NCBI RefSeq assembly: GCF_002257585.1
Contig: NZ_CP022743.1
Span: forward strand, 4,526,001 to 4,590,000
DNA from: Mucilaginibacter xinganensis
Lineage (GTDB): Bacteria; Bacteroidota; Bacteroidia; Sphingobacteriales; Sphingobacteriaceae
DNA: 64,000 nucleotides
Reading direction: 5' to 3'
Shown: positions 53,384 through 62,873 of the stretch, piece by piece
How positions within the stretch are numbered: the stretch's first letter is position 1
Layout of the letters: each line of letters starts with the position of its first letter
The notes under the pieces: generated by a model
Seen by the model: the letters and a program-made list of their open reading frames with translations, nothing else
Database searches by the model: none
Told to the model about the DNA's origin: nothing
Position numbers and translations under genes: made by a program

Positions 53384-54013
53384 TTACTTAGCTAATGCTT
53401 CCTCCAAAGTTTTAAGAGCACCTGTGGTTAATATCAGCTTGCCTGCATTTAACACATCATAAGTGTTTAACTGGTTTGCTGTGATAACCTTAGTTCTTTT
53501 CAGGTTTCTGCTTGATAAATAAACATTGTTATTTGCAGCGCCTAATACTAAAAGTGTCTTTACGTCACTAACATTAAGATCTGCGGTAAGCTGTATATAG
53601 CTTTTTGTTTTGATTGACTCAAAAGAAAAATCTTCTACAACTACTATGTTGCTGTCTTTTGCCTTGTATGATAAAGCAGAGTTGCGTGCCAATGATTTAA
53701 GCTTTTTATTTAATTTGAAGCTATAATCGCGGGGCTGCGGACCGAATACACGGCCACCACCGTTAAACAATGGTGATTTCACACTACCTGCACGGGCACC
53801 ACCGGTACCTTTTTGCTTATATAATTTGCGGGTTGAACCTGCAATTTCGTTACGCTGTTTTGACTTGTGTGTACCCTGACGCTGATTAGCTAAATACTGC
53901 TTAACATCAAGATAAATTGCGTGATCGTTTGGTTCAATACCGAATACGGATTCAGGAAGTTGCACCTTGGCACCTGTTTCTTTACCTGATACATTTACTA
54001 CGTTAACTTCCAT
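53384..54013 (-). CDS. rplD: 50S ribosomal protein L4
   Basis: L4 (209 residues) reaches into the exit tunnel and represses the S10 operon in E. coli. Pieces seen are [20 protein letters not shown], the tunnel loop [40 protein letters not shown] and [20 protein letters not shown]. The length is normal. It starts one base after rplC ends. Confidence 0.96.
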   Translation of the reverse strand: MEVNVVNVSGKETGAKVQLPESVFGIEPNDHAIYLDVKQYLANQRQGTHKSKQRNEIAGSTRKLYKQKGTGGARAGSVKSPLFNGGGRVFGPQPRDYSFKLNKKLKSLARNSALSYKAKDSNIVVVEDFSFESIKTKSYIQLTADLNVSDVKTLLVLGAANNNVYLSSRNLKRTKVITANQLNTYDVLNAGKLILTTGALKTLEEALAK

Positions 54014-54014
54014 C

Positions 54015-54632
54015 TTATTTATCCACTATTACGAATGAACCCTTAGCTCCTGGGATGGAACCTTTAACAACCAACAGATTCTGCTCTGCGAAAACTTTCA
54101 CAACTTGCAAGTTCTGAATCTTTACACGCTCATTTCCCATCTGACCCGCCATACGCATACCTTTAAATACGCGTGAAGGCCATGATGAAGCTCCCAATGA
54201 ACCCGGTGCACGTAAACGATTGTGCTGACCGTGAGTTTGCATACCCACACCACCAAAACCGTGACGCTTTACCACACCCTGGAAACCTTTACCTTTTGAA
54301 GTACCAACCACATCCACAAAATCACCGATCTCGAAAATCTCAACGGTAACAGTGTCACCTAATGATTTTTCTTCCGGGAAAGTTTTGAATTCAACCAGTT
54401 TACGTTTTGGTGTAGTACCGGCTTTTTGGAAGTGGCCTTTTAAAGGACCTGTAGTGTGTTTTTCTTTTTTCTCGCCATATGCAAGCTGTATAGCCGCATA
54501 TCCGTCTGTTTCAACAGATCTGATCTGTGTTACCACGCAAGGGCCAGCTTCGATTACTGTGCAGGGAATGTTTTTTCCTGCTTCATCGAAAATGCTGGTC
54601 ATTCCTACTTTTTTACCAATAATTCCTGACAT
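54015..54632 (-). CDS. rplC: 50S ribosomal protein L3
   Basis: L3 (205 residues) is an early assembly protein near the peptidyl-transferase centre. It shows [40 protein letters not shown] and [20 protein letters not shown], with the Gln of QTHGQHNR that is methylated in some bacteria. It is the first gene of the S10-spc-alpha block here. Unusually, rpsJ is not directly upstream; it lies 5.7 kb away, so rplC begins its own transcript from 54706-54735. Confidence 0.97.
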   Translation of the reverse strand: MSGIIGKKVGMTSIFDEAGKNIPCTVIEAGPCVVTQIRSVETDGYAAIQLAYGEKKEKHTTGPLKGHFQKAGTTPKRKLVEFKTFPEEKSLGDTVTVEIFEIGDFVDVVGTSKGKGFQGVVKRHGFGGVGMQTHGQHNRLRAPGSLGASSWPSRVFKGMRMAGQMGNERVKIQNLQVVKVFAEQNLLVVKGSIPGAKGSFVIVDK

Positions 54633-54655
54633 TTTCTTTTTTAGTTTGTGTCCAT

Positions 54656-54673
54656 CGAAGCAGTAGGGCTTCG
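54656..54673 (-). promoter_or_regulatory. Small hairpin in the rplC leader
   Basis: CGAAGC and GCTTCG form a six-bp stem with a six-base loop, about 24 bases before the rplC start codon. It could affect ribosome loading or act in feedback, but no homology to the E. coli L4 site is visible. Confidence 0.4.
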
Positions 54674-54705
54674 TTCAAGACATATTATTCCCCGTTAAGG
54701 GACGG

Positions 54706-54735
54706 CAAAGATAGAAATTTTAGATTAATTGTCAA
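54706..54735 (-). promoter_or_regulatory. Promoter of the rplC-rplQ ribosomal block
   Basis: On the minus strand TTGAC is followed after 19 bases from TTG by TATCTTTG, a full TAnnTTTG match. The box lies 74 bases before the rplC start. Confidence 0.68.
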
Positions 54736-54850
54736 ATAGTTAGCAAGTTATTTTTTTATAAATATTTTGCGCAGGGTTTTTTAGTGAAAATAGTTGATTG
54801 CGTGAGGGGTTCACAGGTTAGTAATTAAACCCTGTAACCATTGATATGGT

Positions 54851-56011
54851 TTATTTTCCCGAAACCTGTTGTTTAAGTATGCTGATAAGATCTCCGTCCC
54901 TTAGTTTTATTAAACTAAGTATAATTAAAAAAATTACCGCCCCTGCTCCGAACGAGCCGAAGATCCAGGCAAGTTTATTGCCGTTTCTATTTGAATAAAC
55001 ATCATACACCGGTTTCAGAACAACCGGAAAACCATCAACAACATCACCTTTTAGCTTTATTGCATCAAGGTAATTCTGTGAATCGTTATTGTATGGGATT
55101 CTGTCGAGATAAATAAAACGATCAAAACGCATATTCCGGAAATCAGTTTCGCTCTGCGTTGCAAACGCCCTGTAGATTTGATCCTTTTCCTGAACCGTTA
55201 ATCGGTTACTGATCGTTTTTGTGTACTTAACAGCAAGCCAGGCCGCAGGTGCAATTTTAGGCGGCGGGGATTCTGATTTGATTTTGAAACCTCTGGTTAA
55301 TACCAGCAGTGCACCGAATTTGCCGGCATCACCATATTGAGGCATTACCAATGATGGATTCAAATAACGCATTCTACGGATTGAATCGGCCGGAAGCCTT
55401 TTTAAAACCTGCATGTTACTTAATTTTCCGTTGATGATAACCAGCCCTTTTGCATTCAGGTTATTCCGCATAACTGTTATCATGTTAGTATCGGGAAACA
55501 GGTGGTCAAAAACAGGGATGGGAGCGTAAATGGCCATATTGAAGTCGCTGTTTGATTTACCGCTTACACGAAAAACAGGCCGCAAATGCACCAGACCCTT
55601 GGCTACGTAAAAACGCTTTACTGTATAATACTTTGTGGGTTTATTATAATCAATCTGGCTCATATAATCCAGTCTGGTTAACTTTCCTGTTGCGGTAACC
55701 ATATACTCCTGGGATATCACTAAAGGAATAGCAATCGCAATCCAGCATACCATTAAGATCCCTGTAGCCGGATCCCTGTTTCCTTTATTATTCAGTTTTA
55801 GCAATTTAACCCTTGCCCTTAACAAAAATAAAAGCGGGAGCCATGGTATCACCATAGGTATTATCAAATTGACTACCGCTTCATCAACTTTAATTAAATT
55901 AAGTTTAACAATAATGAGCCAGTCAAAAAAAGTATAGATAGTTATAGTGCTTACGCTAATTATCAAAAAAGGCAGGAAAATGTATCTGAGCTTAACGTAA
56001 GATTGATCCAT
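54851..56011 (-). CDS. Membrane protein with a TonB-receptor plug-like segment
   Basis: The 386-residue protein has three hydrophobic helices in the first 115 residues (about 12-35, 45-63 and 85-105), a soluble region, and a fourth helix near 350-370 (AWIFGSFGAGAVIFLIILSL). Between about residues 195 and 250 the sequence GLVIINGKLSNMQVLKRLPA continues to YGDAGKFGALLVLTRG. This copies the pattern of TonB-dependent receptor plug domains and M56 antirepressor-like proteins (DG.. ... I..i.vl....a..yG..g..GvllvtT). No barrel and no metallopeptidase motif is present. The function is unknown; transport or envelope sensing is inference. It stands in the insert separating rpsJ from rplC. Confidence 0.55.
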   Translation of the reverse strand: MDQSYVKLRYIFLPFLIISVSTITIYTFFDWLIIVKLNLIKVDEAVVNLIIPMVIPWLPLLFLLRARVKLLKLNNKGNRDPATGILMVCWIAIAIPLVISQEYMVTATGKLTRLDYMSQIDYNKPTKYYTVKRFYVAKGLVHLRPVFRVSGKSNSDFNMAIYAPIPVFDHLFPDTNMITVMRNNLNAKGLVIINGKLSNMQVLKRLPADSIRRMRYLNPSLVMPQYGDAGKFGALLVLTRGFKIKSESPPPKIAPAAWLAVKYTKTISNRLTVQEKDQIYRAFATQSETDFRNMRFDRFIYLDRIPYNNDSQNYLDAIKLKGDVVDGFPVVLKPVYDVYSNRNGNKLAWIFGSFGAGAVIFLIILSLIKLRDGDLISILKQQVSGK

Positions 56012-56142
56012 TAAAGGAATTCAGCAAGGCGGTTAATTTGTTCAAATATATCAAGATTAACAAAAACGCACTCTAGTTTCACTGCATTTTGAAAATTTAC
56101 TAAGTTTCTCTATATTCAACCATCACTTAACTGACCGTAAAA

Positions 56143-57555
56143 ATGAAAACCCCTATCAAAATTTTTATCGCTGTAATACTAACAACAGCGTTTTTTAGCT
56201 GTAAAAACACACCTGCAAAAAGTAGCCGGCTCGGCAATGCAACCCGCGAAGACAAAAATGGCTGGATCTATGTGCACCTGGCAGGCTCCCCTGCTGATAT
56301 TGGTTACCAGCATGGTTATTTAGTGGCTAATGAAATTGACACTTTAATTAAAGTGATGCAATATTACCTTCCCAGCAGCAGCGGAAAGGACTGGGATTTT
56401 TACCGTGCAGCTTCGAAACGTTTTTTATGGAAAAAGATAGATAAGGAATACCAGGATGAAATAAAAGGAATTGCCGAAGGCCTGCAGGCAAAGGGCATGA
56501 AATATGACACGTTGGATATTACGGCCTTAAACGCAAACATTGAGCTGGCCCAATATTACGTTGCCGGCCTTGATAATAAAGTTAAACCCGGCAGCGGCGA
56601 TAACAAAGCACCCGGTAACTGCAGCGCGTTTATTGCCACAGGCAGCTTCACAAAAGACCATAAAATTGTTATTGGCCATAATAACTGGACCGATTATATT
56701 GTTGGCGAGCGCTGGAATGTAATTGCCGATATCAAACCTGAAAAAGGAAATCATATCCTGATGGACATCGCCCCTGGTTTTATCCATAGTGGAGATGACT
56801 TTGTGGTAACCAATAGTGGCATCCTGATCACTGAAACAACCATAACCGGCTTTAAAGGTTTTGACACTACCCGTACGCCTGAATTTGTACGCGCACGTAA
56901 AGCCGCTCAATATGCCAAAAGTATTGATGATGTAATTAAAATAATGACTACGGACAACAACGGTGGCTATGCAAATGATTGGTTAATTGGCGATACCAAA
57001 ACCAACGAAGTGGCTAAACTGGAACTTGGCCTTAAAAACTACAAGGTATGGCGATCAAAAGACACCGCTATTATAGGATCTAATTTTCCGAGTGACCCAA
57101 AACTTATAAAAGAAGAAACTACGTTTGATGTGAACAACCATGAAAACTCGCCAAATGCGCGCAGGTTACGCATGGAGAAACTGGTTGCTGTTGATTACAA
57201 AGGCAAACTGGATGAAGCTACAGGCAAAACTATTGAAGGTGACACTTATGATGCAGTACATGGCAAAAAAGCCAATAACCGCTGCGTAATTGACGGCCAT
57301 GTAGATGAAGACCCCGTTGGCGTGCCTGAATGGAGCGAAGGTCCGTTTTACCCCATGGGCGCTGTACAGGGAAAAGTTAGCAGCACTGCTTTAGCTAAAA
57401 AGATGTCGCTTTGGGCCCACATGGGCCATCCCGGCGGTGCTGATTTTTTGGCTGCTCCTTTCTTTAAAAAGCACCCGGAATATTTTAAAACACAGGGTAA
57501 ATATTTAAGAGATATGAAATCGTACCCGTGGACCTTATTTGCAGTCAGCAACTAA
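56143..57555 (+). CDS. C45-type Ntn-hydrolase lipoprotein (acyltransferase/phospholipase B-like)
   Basis: The 470-residue protein starts with a lipoprotein signal whose lipobox is TAFFSC (Cys at about residue 20), so it is exported and lipid-anchored. GSPADIGYQHGYLVANEIDT is the GxxHG block typical of C45/AAT and phospholipase-B-like hydrolases. GNCSAFIATGSFTKDHKIVI near residues 158-178 carries the presumed autocatalytic nucleophile Cys, followed by GHNNWTDY. The C-terminal region LWAHMGHPGG is also conserved in style. Members cleave amides such as acyl-amino acids or ceramide-like lipids; the substrate here is unknown. The length suits the phospholipase-B branch rather than the shorter penicillin acyltransferases. 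Confidence 0.75.
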   Translation: MKTPIKIFIAVILTTAFFSCKNTPAKSSRLGNATREDKNGWIYVHLAGSPADIGYQHGYLVANEIDTLIKVMQYYLPSSSGKDWDFYRAASKRFLWKKIDKEYQDEIKGIAEGLQAKGMKYDTLDITALNANIELAQYYVAGLDNKVKPGSGDNKAPGNCSAFIATGSFTKDHKIVIGHNNWTDYIVGERWNVIADIKPEKGNHILMDIAPGFIHSGDDFVVTNSGILITETTITGFKGFDTTRTPEFVRARKAAQYAKSIDDVIKIMTTDNNGGYANDWLIGDTKTNEVAKLELGLKNYKVWRSKDTAIIGSNFPSDPKLIKEETTFDVNNHENSPNARRLRMEKLVAVDYKGKLDEATGKTIEGDTYDAVHGKKANNRCVIDGHVDEDPVGVPEWSEGPFYPMGAVQGKVSSTALAKKMSLWAHMGHPGGADFLAAPFFKKHPEYFKTQGKYLRDMKSYPWTLFAVSN

Positions 57556-57575
57556 TTCGTTATTAATTTAGTATT

Positions 57576-57609
57576 GATTCCGCCGATCGTTCATCACGTC
57601 GGCGGAATC
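57576..57609. terminator. Bidirectional terminator between the C45-type hydrolase and tyrA
   Basis: GATTCCGCCGA pairs with TCGGCGGAATC across a 12-base loop, between convergent genes. T-runs are modest on both sides. Confidence 0.75.
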
Positions 57610-57623
57610 GTTATTTAACAATA

Positions 57624-58883
57624 CTATTCCATCATTAGTCTTCTTATCAACTCAGCGCTCTGCTTGTTACCTTCTTCCAGCCTGCCATCAAAAAATGCCT
57701 GCACATCATTAAAGTGTTTTTTGTAACCCTGCATATCACCGTAACCTATAATTGACGACCATTCCCGTACCGCTGAATGAAACTCTAAATCATCCCCGCG
57801 GATGGTCTTATCGTACAAAGCCGTAACAATTGATTCTTCCAGCAACTCTTCATTCTTAAACAGGTATTCGGCTATGCCCAGGCGCAGCCTAAACGGCGGG
57901 GTTTGACAAATCAGGTTATCATAAGGGTTTACGCCCAAATGATACCACGCATCAACCATGCTTAATATACTCAGGTGCGAATTAGGCTTTTGCTGCTCGG
58001 GCTTTTGCGAAAGGGAAAACTCTTTCATCACCGTATCATTTAGCATGATAGGCTTGCGGCTTTCATGGAAGACAAAGTCACGGGCACGATAAAGCCTTTC
58101 CCTGAACGCCTGCTCTTCCTCCTTTATCATCAGCTTAAACAATTCCGACTCAGATACAGCATACCGCTTTACCTGCTGCCTGGCATAAGGGTTAAGTATG
58201 GCCAATCCTGCGTAAACGTGTGCTTTATAGCTAAAGATCCGCAGCGTGGTCAGGATTTTCACGTTATCGATGCCTCCTATATACGAAGCATTTTCCCAGG
58301 GGAAAAACCCTGCCTCTTTCCAGGCTGTCCCCATACTTTCGAAGCCTACATGGGTTACGGCCTGCGTGTCGGCAACAATTTTATCATGTTCGTGGTAGTC
58401 ATTCATCTCCACGATATCCGATCCTATGGCAGTAAACAGGTCAAGCATGCGCTGGTAGGCCTCTCCATCTGCCCTGTGGCGGATCAGGATCAACTTTTGC
58501 CCCCGGGGCTTAAACCCCGGCCCATGCATGCCGTGAAAGGTTATTATTTGTGCATCAGCAGGCAGGTATTTTTCAAATGTTGTTATTTCAGGTGTTTTAA
58601 CTGATGTCTGCCCGGCTACAATAGCACCATACTTGGTCGATGAGCCACATTCCGCAACAACCTGCAGCATCTTATCTGCTTCAACAGAATAGATGATAAG
58701 GTCTGAAATCCGGGATACATCCATGCCGCTTTCCATAATTTTAATATGGTATGGTGAAAGCTCTTCCTCCAGCCGGTCGCGGTTATCGGGCAGGTCGCAA
58801 CCACAAACCTGGTAGCCTGCATCAGCAAAAGCTTTTGCGTACAAACGCCCCATATCCCCCAAGCCAATGATGCCTATATTCAT
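57624..58883 (-). CDS. Prephenate dehydrogenase, fungal Tyr1-like type
   Basis: The 419-residue protein has an N-terminal NAD(P) Rossmann motif MNIGIIGLGDMGRLYAKAFA and the blocks IYSVEADKMLQVVAECG, VAGQTSVKTPEITTFEKYLP, ITFHGMHGPGFKPRGQKLIL and EHDKIVADTQAVTHVGFESM. The C-terminal half contains RIFSYKAHVYAGLAILNPYA, NSHLSILSMVDAWYHLGVNP and HSAVREWSSIIGYG. From memory these blocks match yeast TYR1 along the whole length better than E. coli TyrA. Prephenate dehydrogenase makes 4-hydroxyphenylpyruvate for tyrosine. There is no chorismate mutase or ACT domain. The gene stands alone, away from other aromatic genes. Confidence 0.8.
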   Translation of the reverse strand: MNIGIIGLGDMGRLYAKAFADAGYQVCGCDLPDNRDRLEEELSPYHIKIMESGMDVSRISDLIIYSVEADKMLQVVAECGSSTKYGAIVAGQTSVKTPEITTFEKYLPADAQIITFHGMHGPGFKPRGQKLILIRHRADGEAYQRMLDLFTAIGSDIVEMNDYHEHDKIVADTQAVTHVGFESMGTAWKEAGFFPWENASYIGGIDNVKILTTLRIFSYKAHVYAGLAILNPYARQQVKRYAVSESELFKLMIKEEEQAFRERLYRARDFVFHESRKPIMLNDTVMKEFSLSQKPEQQKPNSHLSILSMVDAWYHLGVNPYDNLICQTPPFRLRLGIAEYLFKNEELLEESIVTALYDKTIRGDDLEFHSAVREWSSIIGYGDMQGYKKHFNDVQAFFDGRLEEGNKQSAELIRRLMME

Positions 58884-59013
58884 ACTGCTAATATAGGTAT
58901 GAGTAGCAAAATTCCGTACTAAACCTTACATTCGCCTTTATAAAAGAGGCTTTTTGCACAATAAAAACCTTTAAACTCCTGTTTTGTTAATATTGTTGAA
59001 CTAAATTAATACC

Positions 59014-59709
59014 ATGAAGAACTTTTTTATTGTAAGATTATTCACCTTTATAACCTTAATTTTGTTGGGTGCCGCACAGGTTTTTTCAGCTAACAATAAA
59101 AATTTATCTAATCAAATTCCTCCTGCTAAACCTGCGCCTGTTCAAATTAGGCAAGCCCCCCCTTTTAAATATCATAAACCGACAAAGGAAGATACCATAC
59201 TGATGCGGGATAAATCGCTTAACGGCCAATACAAGTACTTGCTAACCAAAATATACCATTACCAGGAACCGTTTGTTTCCTCGCTATATAAAAATCTGAA
59301 AGATACTATCAATGCTGACCGCCTTAAATTACAGCAAGCCGAAACAAAACTTGCCGCACAAACCAAAACAACCAGCAACCTGCAAAGCAGCGTAAGTGAA
59401 AAGGAGCAATCTCTTGCGCAGTCAAACGCCAGGGTTAACTCTGTAAATTTCCTTGGCATGTACATCAACAAATCTGCCTACAACCTGATAATGTGGGGCC
59501 TTGTAATTATCCTTGGTGCTACCGCAGCTGTGGTCATTTTCCGATCAGGCGCCCACAGCCGCGAAGCCAGGTACCGTATAAACCTCTATAACGAACTTGA
59601 TGAAGAGTTTAAAAACTACAAAGCCAAGGCTAACGAAAAAGAAAAGAAACTTGCCCGCGAGCTGCAAACGGAGCGAAATAAGGTAGATGAGCTGATGGGC
59701 AGATCATAA
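59014..59709 (+). CDS. Coiled-coil membrane protein of unknown function
   Basis: The 231-residue protein has a signal peptide or N-terminal anchor (residues 5-25), a Pro-rich segment, and a periplasmic coiled coil near 95-135 (QQAETKLAAQTKTTSNLQSS). A second membrane helix follows near 150-172 (NLIMWGLVIILGATAAVVIF), then a charged cytoplasmic coiled coil ending KKLARELQTERNKVDELMG. Similar Bacteroidota proteins are sometimes labelled tRNA (guanine-N1)-methyltransferase, which this sequence does not support: no SAM or SPOUT motif is visible. The EVE-domain gene follows 12 bases after its stop, so the two are likely co-transcribed. Confidence 0.6.
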   Translation: MKNFFIVRLFTFITLILLGAAQVFSANNKNLSNQIPPAKPAPVQIRQAPPFKYHKPTKEDTILMRDKSLNGQYKYLLTKIYHYQEPFVSSLYKNLKDTINADRLKLQQAETKLAAQTKTTSNLQSSVSEKEQSLAQSNARVNSVNFLGMYINKSAYNLIMWGLVIILGATAAVVIFRSGAHSREARYRINLYNELDEEFKNYKAKANEKEKKLARELQTERNKVDELMGRS

Positions 59710-59720
59710 AGTAAGCTAAC

Positions 59721-60167
59721 ATGAAAGCTTACCTGTTTGGATGGAACCCTTTGAAGTGGGAATGGCCCGGACTTGACGAAGATATCAAAAAGCTTGTTGA
59801 CGGCAAGTTTGAAGAAAACTGGAGCGTAGCCAGCCATAAGACTATTCAACCCGGCGACAGGGCTTACATCGTAAGGCTTGGCTTAGCGCCCAAGGGTATT
59901 TTTGCTTCCGGTTTTATTACCTCAACACCTTACCAGGTATATCGGAATGGCAGGTTGCGTTATCGCATAAATATTACTCTTGATGTGTTACTCAACCCGG
60001 ATAAGGAATCTATCCTCACAATGGATGTTTTAAAAACAGGAAACTTCGCCGCTCAAAACTGGACACCGCAGGCATCCGGCATTTCCATAAAGCCACAACT
60101 GGTTGATGAACTGGAGGCGCTTTGGCTGGAGTTTCTGGCAAATAACGGTAAGGTTGAGCTTTTTTAA
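59721..60167 (+). CDS. EVE (PUA-like) domain protein
   Basis: The 148-residue protein consists of one EVE/PUA-like fold. It begins MKAYLFGWNPLKWEWPGLDE, has WSVASHKTIQPGDRAYIVRL and then PKGIFASGFITSTPYQVY, the typical aromatic-cage and strand order. The last third has the usual beta strand and helix (PQLVDELEALWLEFLA). EVE domains bind modified bases in DNA or RNA, often beside restriction endonucleases; this copy has no fused nuclease. It forms a two-gene unit with the coiled-coil membrane protein. Function is unknown. Confidence 0.65.
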   Translation: MKAYLFGWNPLKWEWPGLDEDIKKLVDGKFEENWSVASHKTIQPGDRAYIVRLGLAPKGIFASGFITSTPYQVYRNGRLRYRINITLDVLLNPDKESILTMDVLKTGNFAAQNWTPQASGISIKPQLVDELEALWLEFLANNGKVELF

Positions 60168-60245
60168 CATGTTATCCTGGTAAAGAAACTATGCGCGTAC
60201 CATCCAGCGAGGCTAACAAGATCAGTTAATGGTTACGTTATAACT

Positions 60246-60278
60246 AAAAAAGGCCACTGTTTTCAGAATGGCCTTTTT
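60246..60278. terminator. Bidirectional terminator between the EVE gene and rpsJ
   Basis: AAAAAGGCCA and TGGCCTTTTT form the stem around a central CTGTTTTCAGAA. It lies 20 bases past the rpsJ stop, ending the str operon before S10 partners. Confidence 0.85.
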
Positions 60279-60297
60279 ATATGATCTTCCGGTACTA

Positions 60298-60603
60298 TCA
60301 CACCTTGATCTCAACTTCAACACCGCTTGGCAATTCAAGCTTCATTAAAGCATCAACAGTTTTTGAGTTTGAACTGTAGATATCCAATAAGCGCTTGTAT
60401 GAGCATAATTGAAATTGCTCACGTGCTTTTTTGTTTACGTGCGGCGAACGCAATACCGTGAAAATTTTCTTTTCAGTTGGTAATGGAAGCGGTCCGCTTA
60501 CTACAGCGCCCGTAGGCTTTACTGTTTTTACGATCTTCTCAGCTGATTTATCAACCAGGTTGTAATCGTACGATTTTAATTTAATTCTGATCCTTTGGCT
60601 CAT
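60298..60603 (-). CDS. rpsJ: 30S ribosomal protein S10
   Basis: S10 (101 residues) is part of the small-subunit head and also acts in transcription antitermination as NusE. It shows [40 protein letters not shown] and [20 protein letters not shown]. The length is normal. In most bacteria rplC follows at once; here a terminator and 5.6 kb of unrelated genes follow. It lies 122 bp after fusA in the same direction. Confidence 0.97.
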   Translation of the reverse strand: MSQRIRIKLKSYDYNLVDKSAEKIVKTVKPTGAVVSGPLPLPTEKKIFTVLRSPHVNKKAREQFQLCSYKRLLDIYSSNSKTVDALMKLELPSGVEVEIKV

Positions 60604-60673
60604 TTTGTTTTTGTTTTGTAATTACTCTAAGAGCTATTTGTTAGAGCAATTGATTATTTATTGTATTTAAAAA

Positions 60674-60714
60674 GTTGATTGGGTTCAAAAACTAATCTCT
60701 GATCACCAATCAAC
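60674..60714. repeat. Inverted repeat between fusA and rpsJ
   Basis: GTTGATTGG (60674-60682) pairs with CCAATCAAC (60706-60714) around 23 bases. A second weak pair, TTGCTCTAA-like, lies nearby at 60622-60650. Confidence 0.5.
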
Positions 60715-60725
60715 CAATCACTTAT

Positions 60726-62837
60726 TTACGCATTAGCAGCAGCTCTTTTGCCTCTTGCTTTGGCAACTACTTCTTCCTGTACGGCACGTGGCGCTTCAGC
60801 ATAGTGATCAAACTCCATAGTTGAAGTAGCACGACCTGAAGTGATGGTACGTAACTGGGTTACATAACCAAACATTTCTGAAAGTGGTACAGTAGCTTTA
60901 ATTACCTGTGCACCTGCACGTGAATCCATACCTAAAAGCTGGCCACGACGACGGTTCATGTCACCGATAACATCACCCATGTTTTCTTCAGGGGTTAAGA
61001 TCTCAATTTTCATGATCGGCTCAAGCAATACCGGTTTACATTTTGGCAATGCCTCGCGATAAGCCATCTTTGCAGCTAACTCGAAAGATAGCGCATCTGA
61101 ATCGACTGCGTGGAATGAACCATCAATTAAACGAACTTTTAAGCTGGTTAACGGATAGCCTGCCAATACACCATTTACCATTGAAGCTGCAAAGCCTTTT
61201 TCAACAGATGGGATAAACTCACGTGGTATTGAACCACCTGAAATTTCGTTCACAAATTGTAAGCCTTCTTTACCTTCATCATTCGGCGAAAGAATAACCT
61301 GGATATCGGCAAATTTACCACGACCACCAGTTTGTTTCTTATATGTTTCACGGTGTTGTGTAGTACCTGTAATTGCTTCTTTGTAAGCAACCTGCGGAGC
61401 ACCCTGGTTAACTTCCACTTTAAACTCACGTTTTAAGCGGTCCATGATAATATCCAAGTGAAGCTCGCCCATACCTGAAATTACAGTTTGGCCGGTTTCT
61501 TCGTCAGAGTTTACACGGAAAGTAGGATCCTCTTCTGATAATTTACCTAAAGCCATACCTAATTTATCTACGTCAGCCTGTGTTTTAGGCTCAATAGCTA
61601 AACCGATAACCGGCTCAGGGAAGTTCATTGATTCAAGAACTATCGGATGTTTCTCATCGCAAAGGGTATCACCTGTTTTAATATCCTTAAAGCCTACTAC
61701 CGCAGCAATATCACCTGCACCTACATTAGGGATAGGGTTTTGCTTGTTAGCATGCATTTGGAAAATACGGCTGATCCGTTCTTTATTACCTGAACGCATG
61801 TTATGCACATATGAACCGGCCTCAAGATTACCTGAATACACACGGATAAAGCACAAACGGCCTACGAAAGGATCGGTTGCAATTTTAAACGCTAATGCAG
61901 CAAATGGCTCTTTTTCTGATGGCTGACGAACAATTTCTTCGCCGGTATCAGGGTTTGTACCCACAATACCATCAACGTCCATTGGTGAAGGAAGTAATTC
62001 CATCACATAATCAAGCATGGTTTGTACACCTTTGTTTTTGAAAGATGAACCGCAAACCATAGGAACAATCTTAGCGTCCAAAACAGCTTTACGTAAAGCG
62101 TCAAGCACTTCACGCTCAGTAATTGTTTCAGGAGCGTCAAAGAATTTCTCCATCAGGCTCTCATCATAATCAGCTACTGATTCAAGCAATTTCTCTCTCC
62201 ACTCAGTTGCTTCTTCCAGCATATCCTCCGGAATAGGCACTTCAGTAAAGGTCATACCTTTATCATGCTCATTCCAAACAATACCTTTCCAGTTAATTAA
62301 GTCAACAACACCTTTAAAGTTCTCTTCTGCACCAATTGGCAACTGAAGCGGAACAGCGTTGCTGCCTAACATGCTTTTTACTTGTTTTACAACATTTAAA
62401 AAGTCGGCACCTGAACGGTCCATTTTATTAACGAAACCTATACGGGCAACGTTGTAATTATTTGCAAGTCTCCAGTTGGTTTCTGATTGTGGCTCAACAC
62501 CATCAACGGCAGAAAACAAGAACACCAAACCATCCAGTACACGTAATGAACGATTTACCTCAACGGTAAAATCCACGTGTCCCGGGGTATCAATAATGTT
62601 GATATGGTATGAGTGGCCCCTGTATTTCCAGTCGATAGTAGTAGCAGCCGAAGTGATAGTGATACCACGTTCCTGCTCCTGCGCCATCCAGTCCATTGTA
62701 GCTGCACCTTCGTGAACTTCGCCAATTTTGTGGCTAAAGCCAGAATAGTACAGGATACGCTCTGTAGTTGTAGTTTTACCGGCATCAATGTGAGCGGCAA
62801 TACCTATGTTTCTTGTATATCTTAGATCTCTTGACAT
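60726..62837 (-). CDS. fusA: Elongation factor G
   Basis: EF-G (703 residues) drives ribosomal translocation with GTP. The G domain has [60 protein letters not shown] and [12 protein letters not shown]. Domains II-V follow, with [20 protein letters not shown] and the domain [21 protein letters not shown]. All motifs are intact and the length is normal. It is the third gene of the str operon. A 16-bp hairpin lies in the 109-bp gap before it. Confidence 0.97.
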   Translation of the reverse strand: MSRDLRYTRNIGIAAHIDAGKTTTTERILYYSGFSHKIGEVHEGAATMDWMAQEQERGITITSAATTIDWKYRGHSYHINIIDTPGHVDFTVEVNRSLRVLDGLVFLFSAVDGVEPQSETNWRLANNYNVARIGFVNKMDRSGADFLNVVKQVKSMLGSNAVPLQLPIGAEENFKGVVDLINWKGIVWNEHDKGMTFTEVPIPEDMLEEATEWREKLLESVADYDESLMEKFFDAPETITEREVLDALRKAVLDAKIVPMVCGSSFKNKGVQTMLDYVMELLPSPMDVDGIVGTNPDTGEEIVRQPSEKEPFAALAFKIATDPFVGRLCFIRVYSGNLEAGSYVHNMRSGNKERISRIFQMHANKQNPIPNVGAGDIAAVVGFKDIKTGDTLCDEKHPIVLESMNFPEPVIGLAIEPKTQADVDKLGMALGKLSEEDPTFRVNSDEETGQTVISGMGELHLDIIMDRLKREFKVEVNQGAPQVAYKEAITGTTQHRETYKKQTGGRGKFADIQVILSPNDEGKEGLQFVNEISGGSIPREFIPSVEKGFAASMVNGVLAGYPLTSLKVRLIDGSFHAVDSDALSFELAAKMAYREALPKCKPVLLEPIMKIEILTPEENMGDVIGDMNRRRGQLLGMDSRAGAQVIKATVPLSEMFGYVTQLRTITSGRATSTMEFDHYAEAPRAVQEEVVAKARGKRAAANA

Positions 62838-62873
62838 CTTTGTTTTTTTTGGATTTCACCAATTTGGTTTAAT

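Noticed and set aside
58065-58604. A 179-codon plus-strand frame inside the prephenate dehydrogenase gene
   Set aside because: It is antisense to a gene with clear family motifs along its full length.
59014-59709. tRNA (guanine-N1)-methyltransferase as a name for the coiled-coil membrane protein
   Set aside because: No methyltransferase or SPOUT-knot motif is visible; the protein is two helices plus coiled coils.
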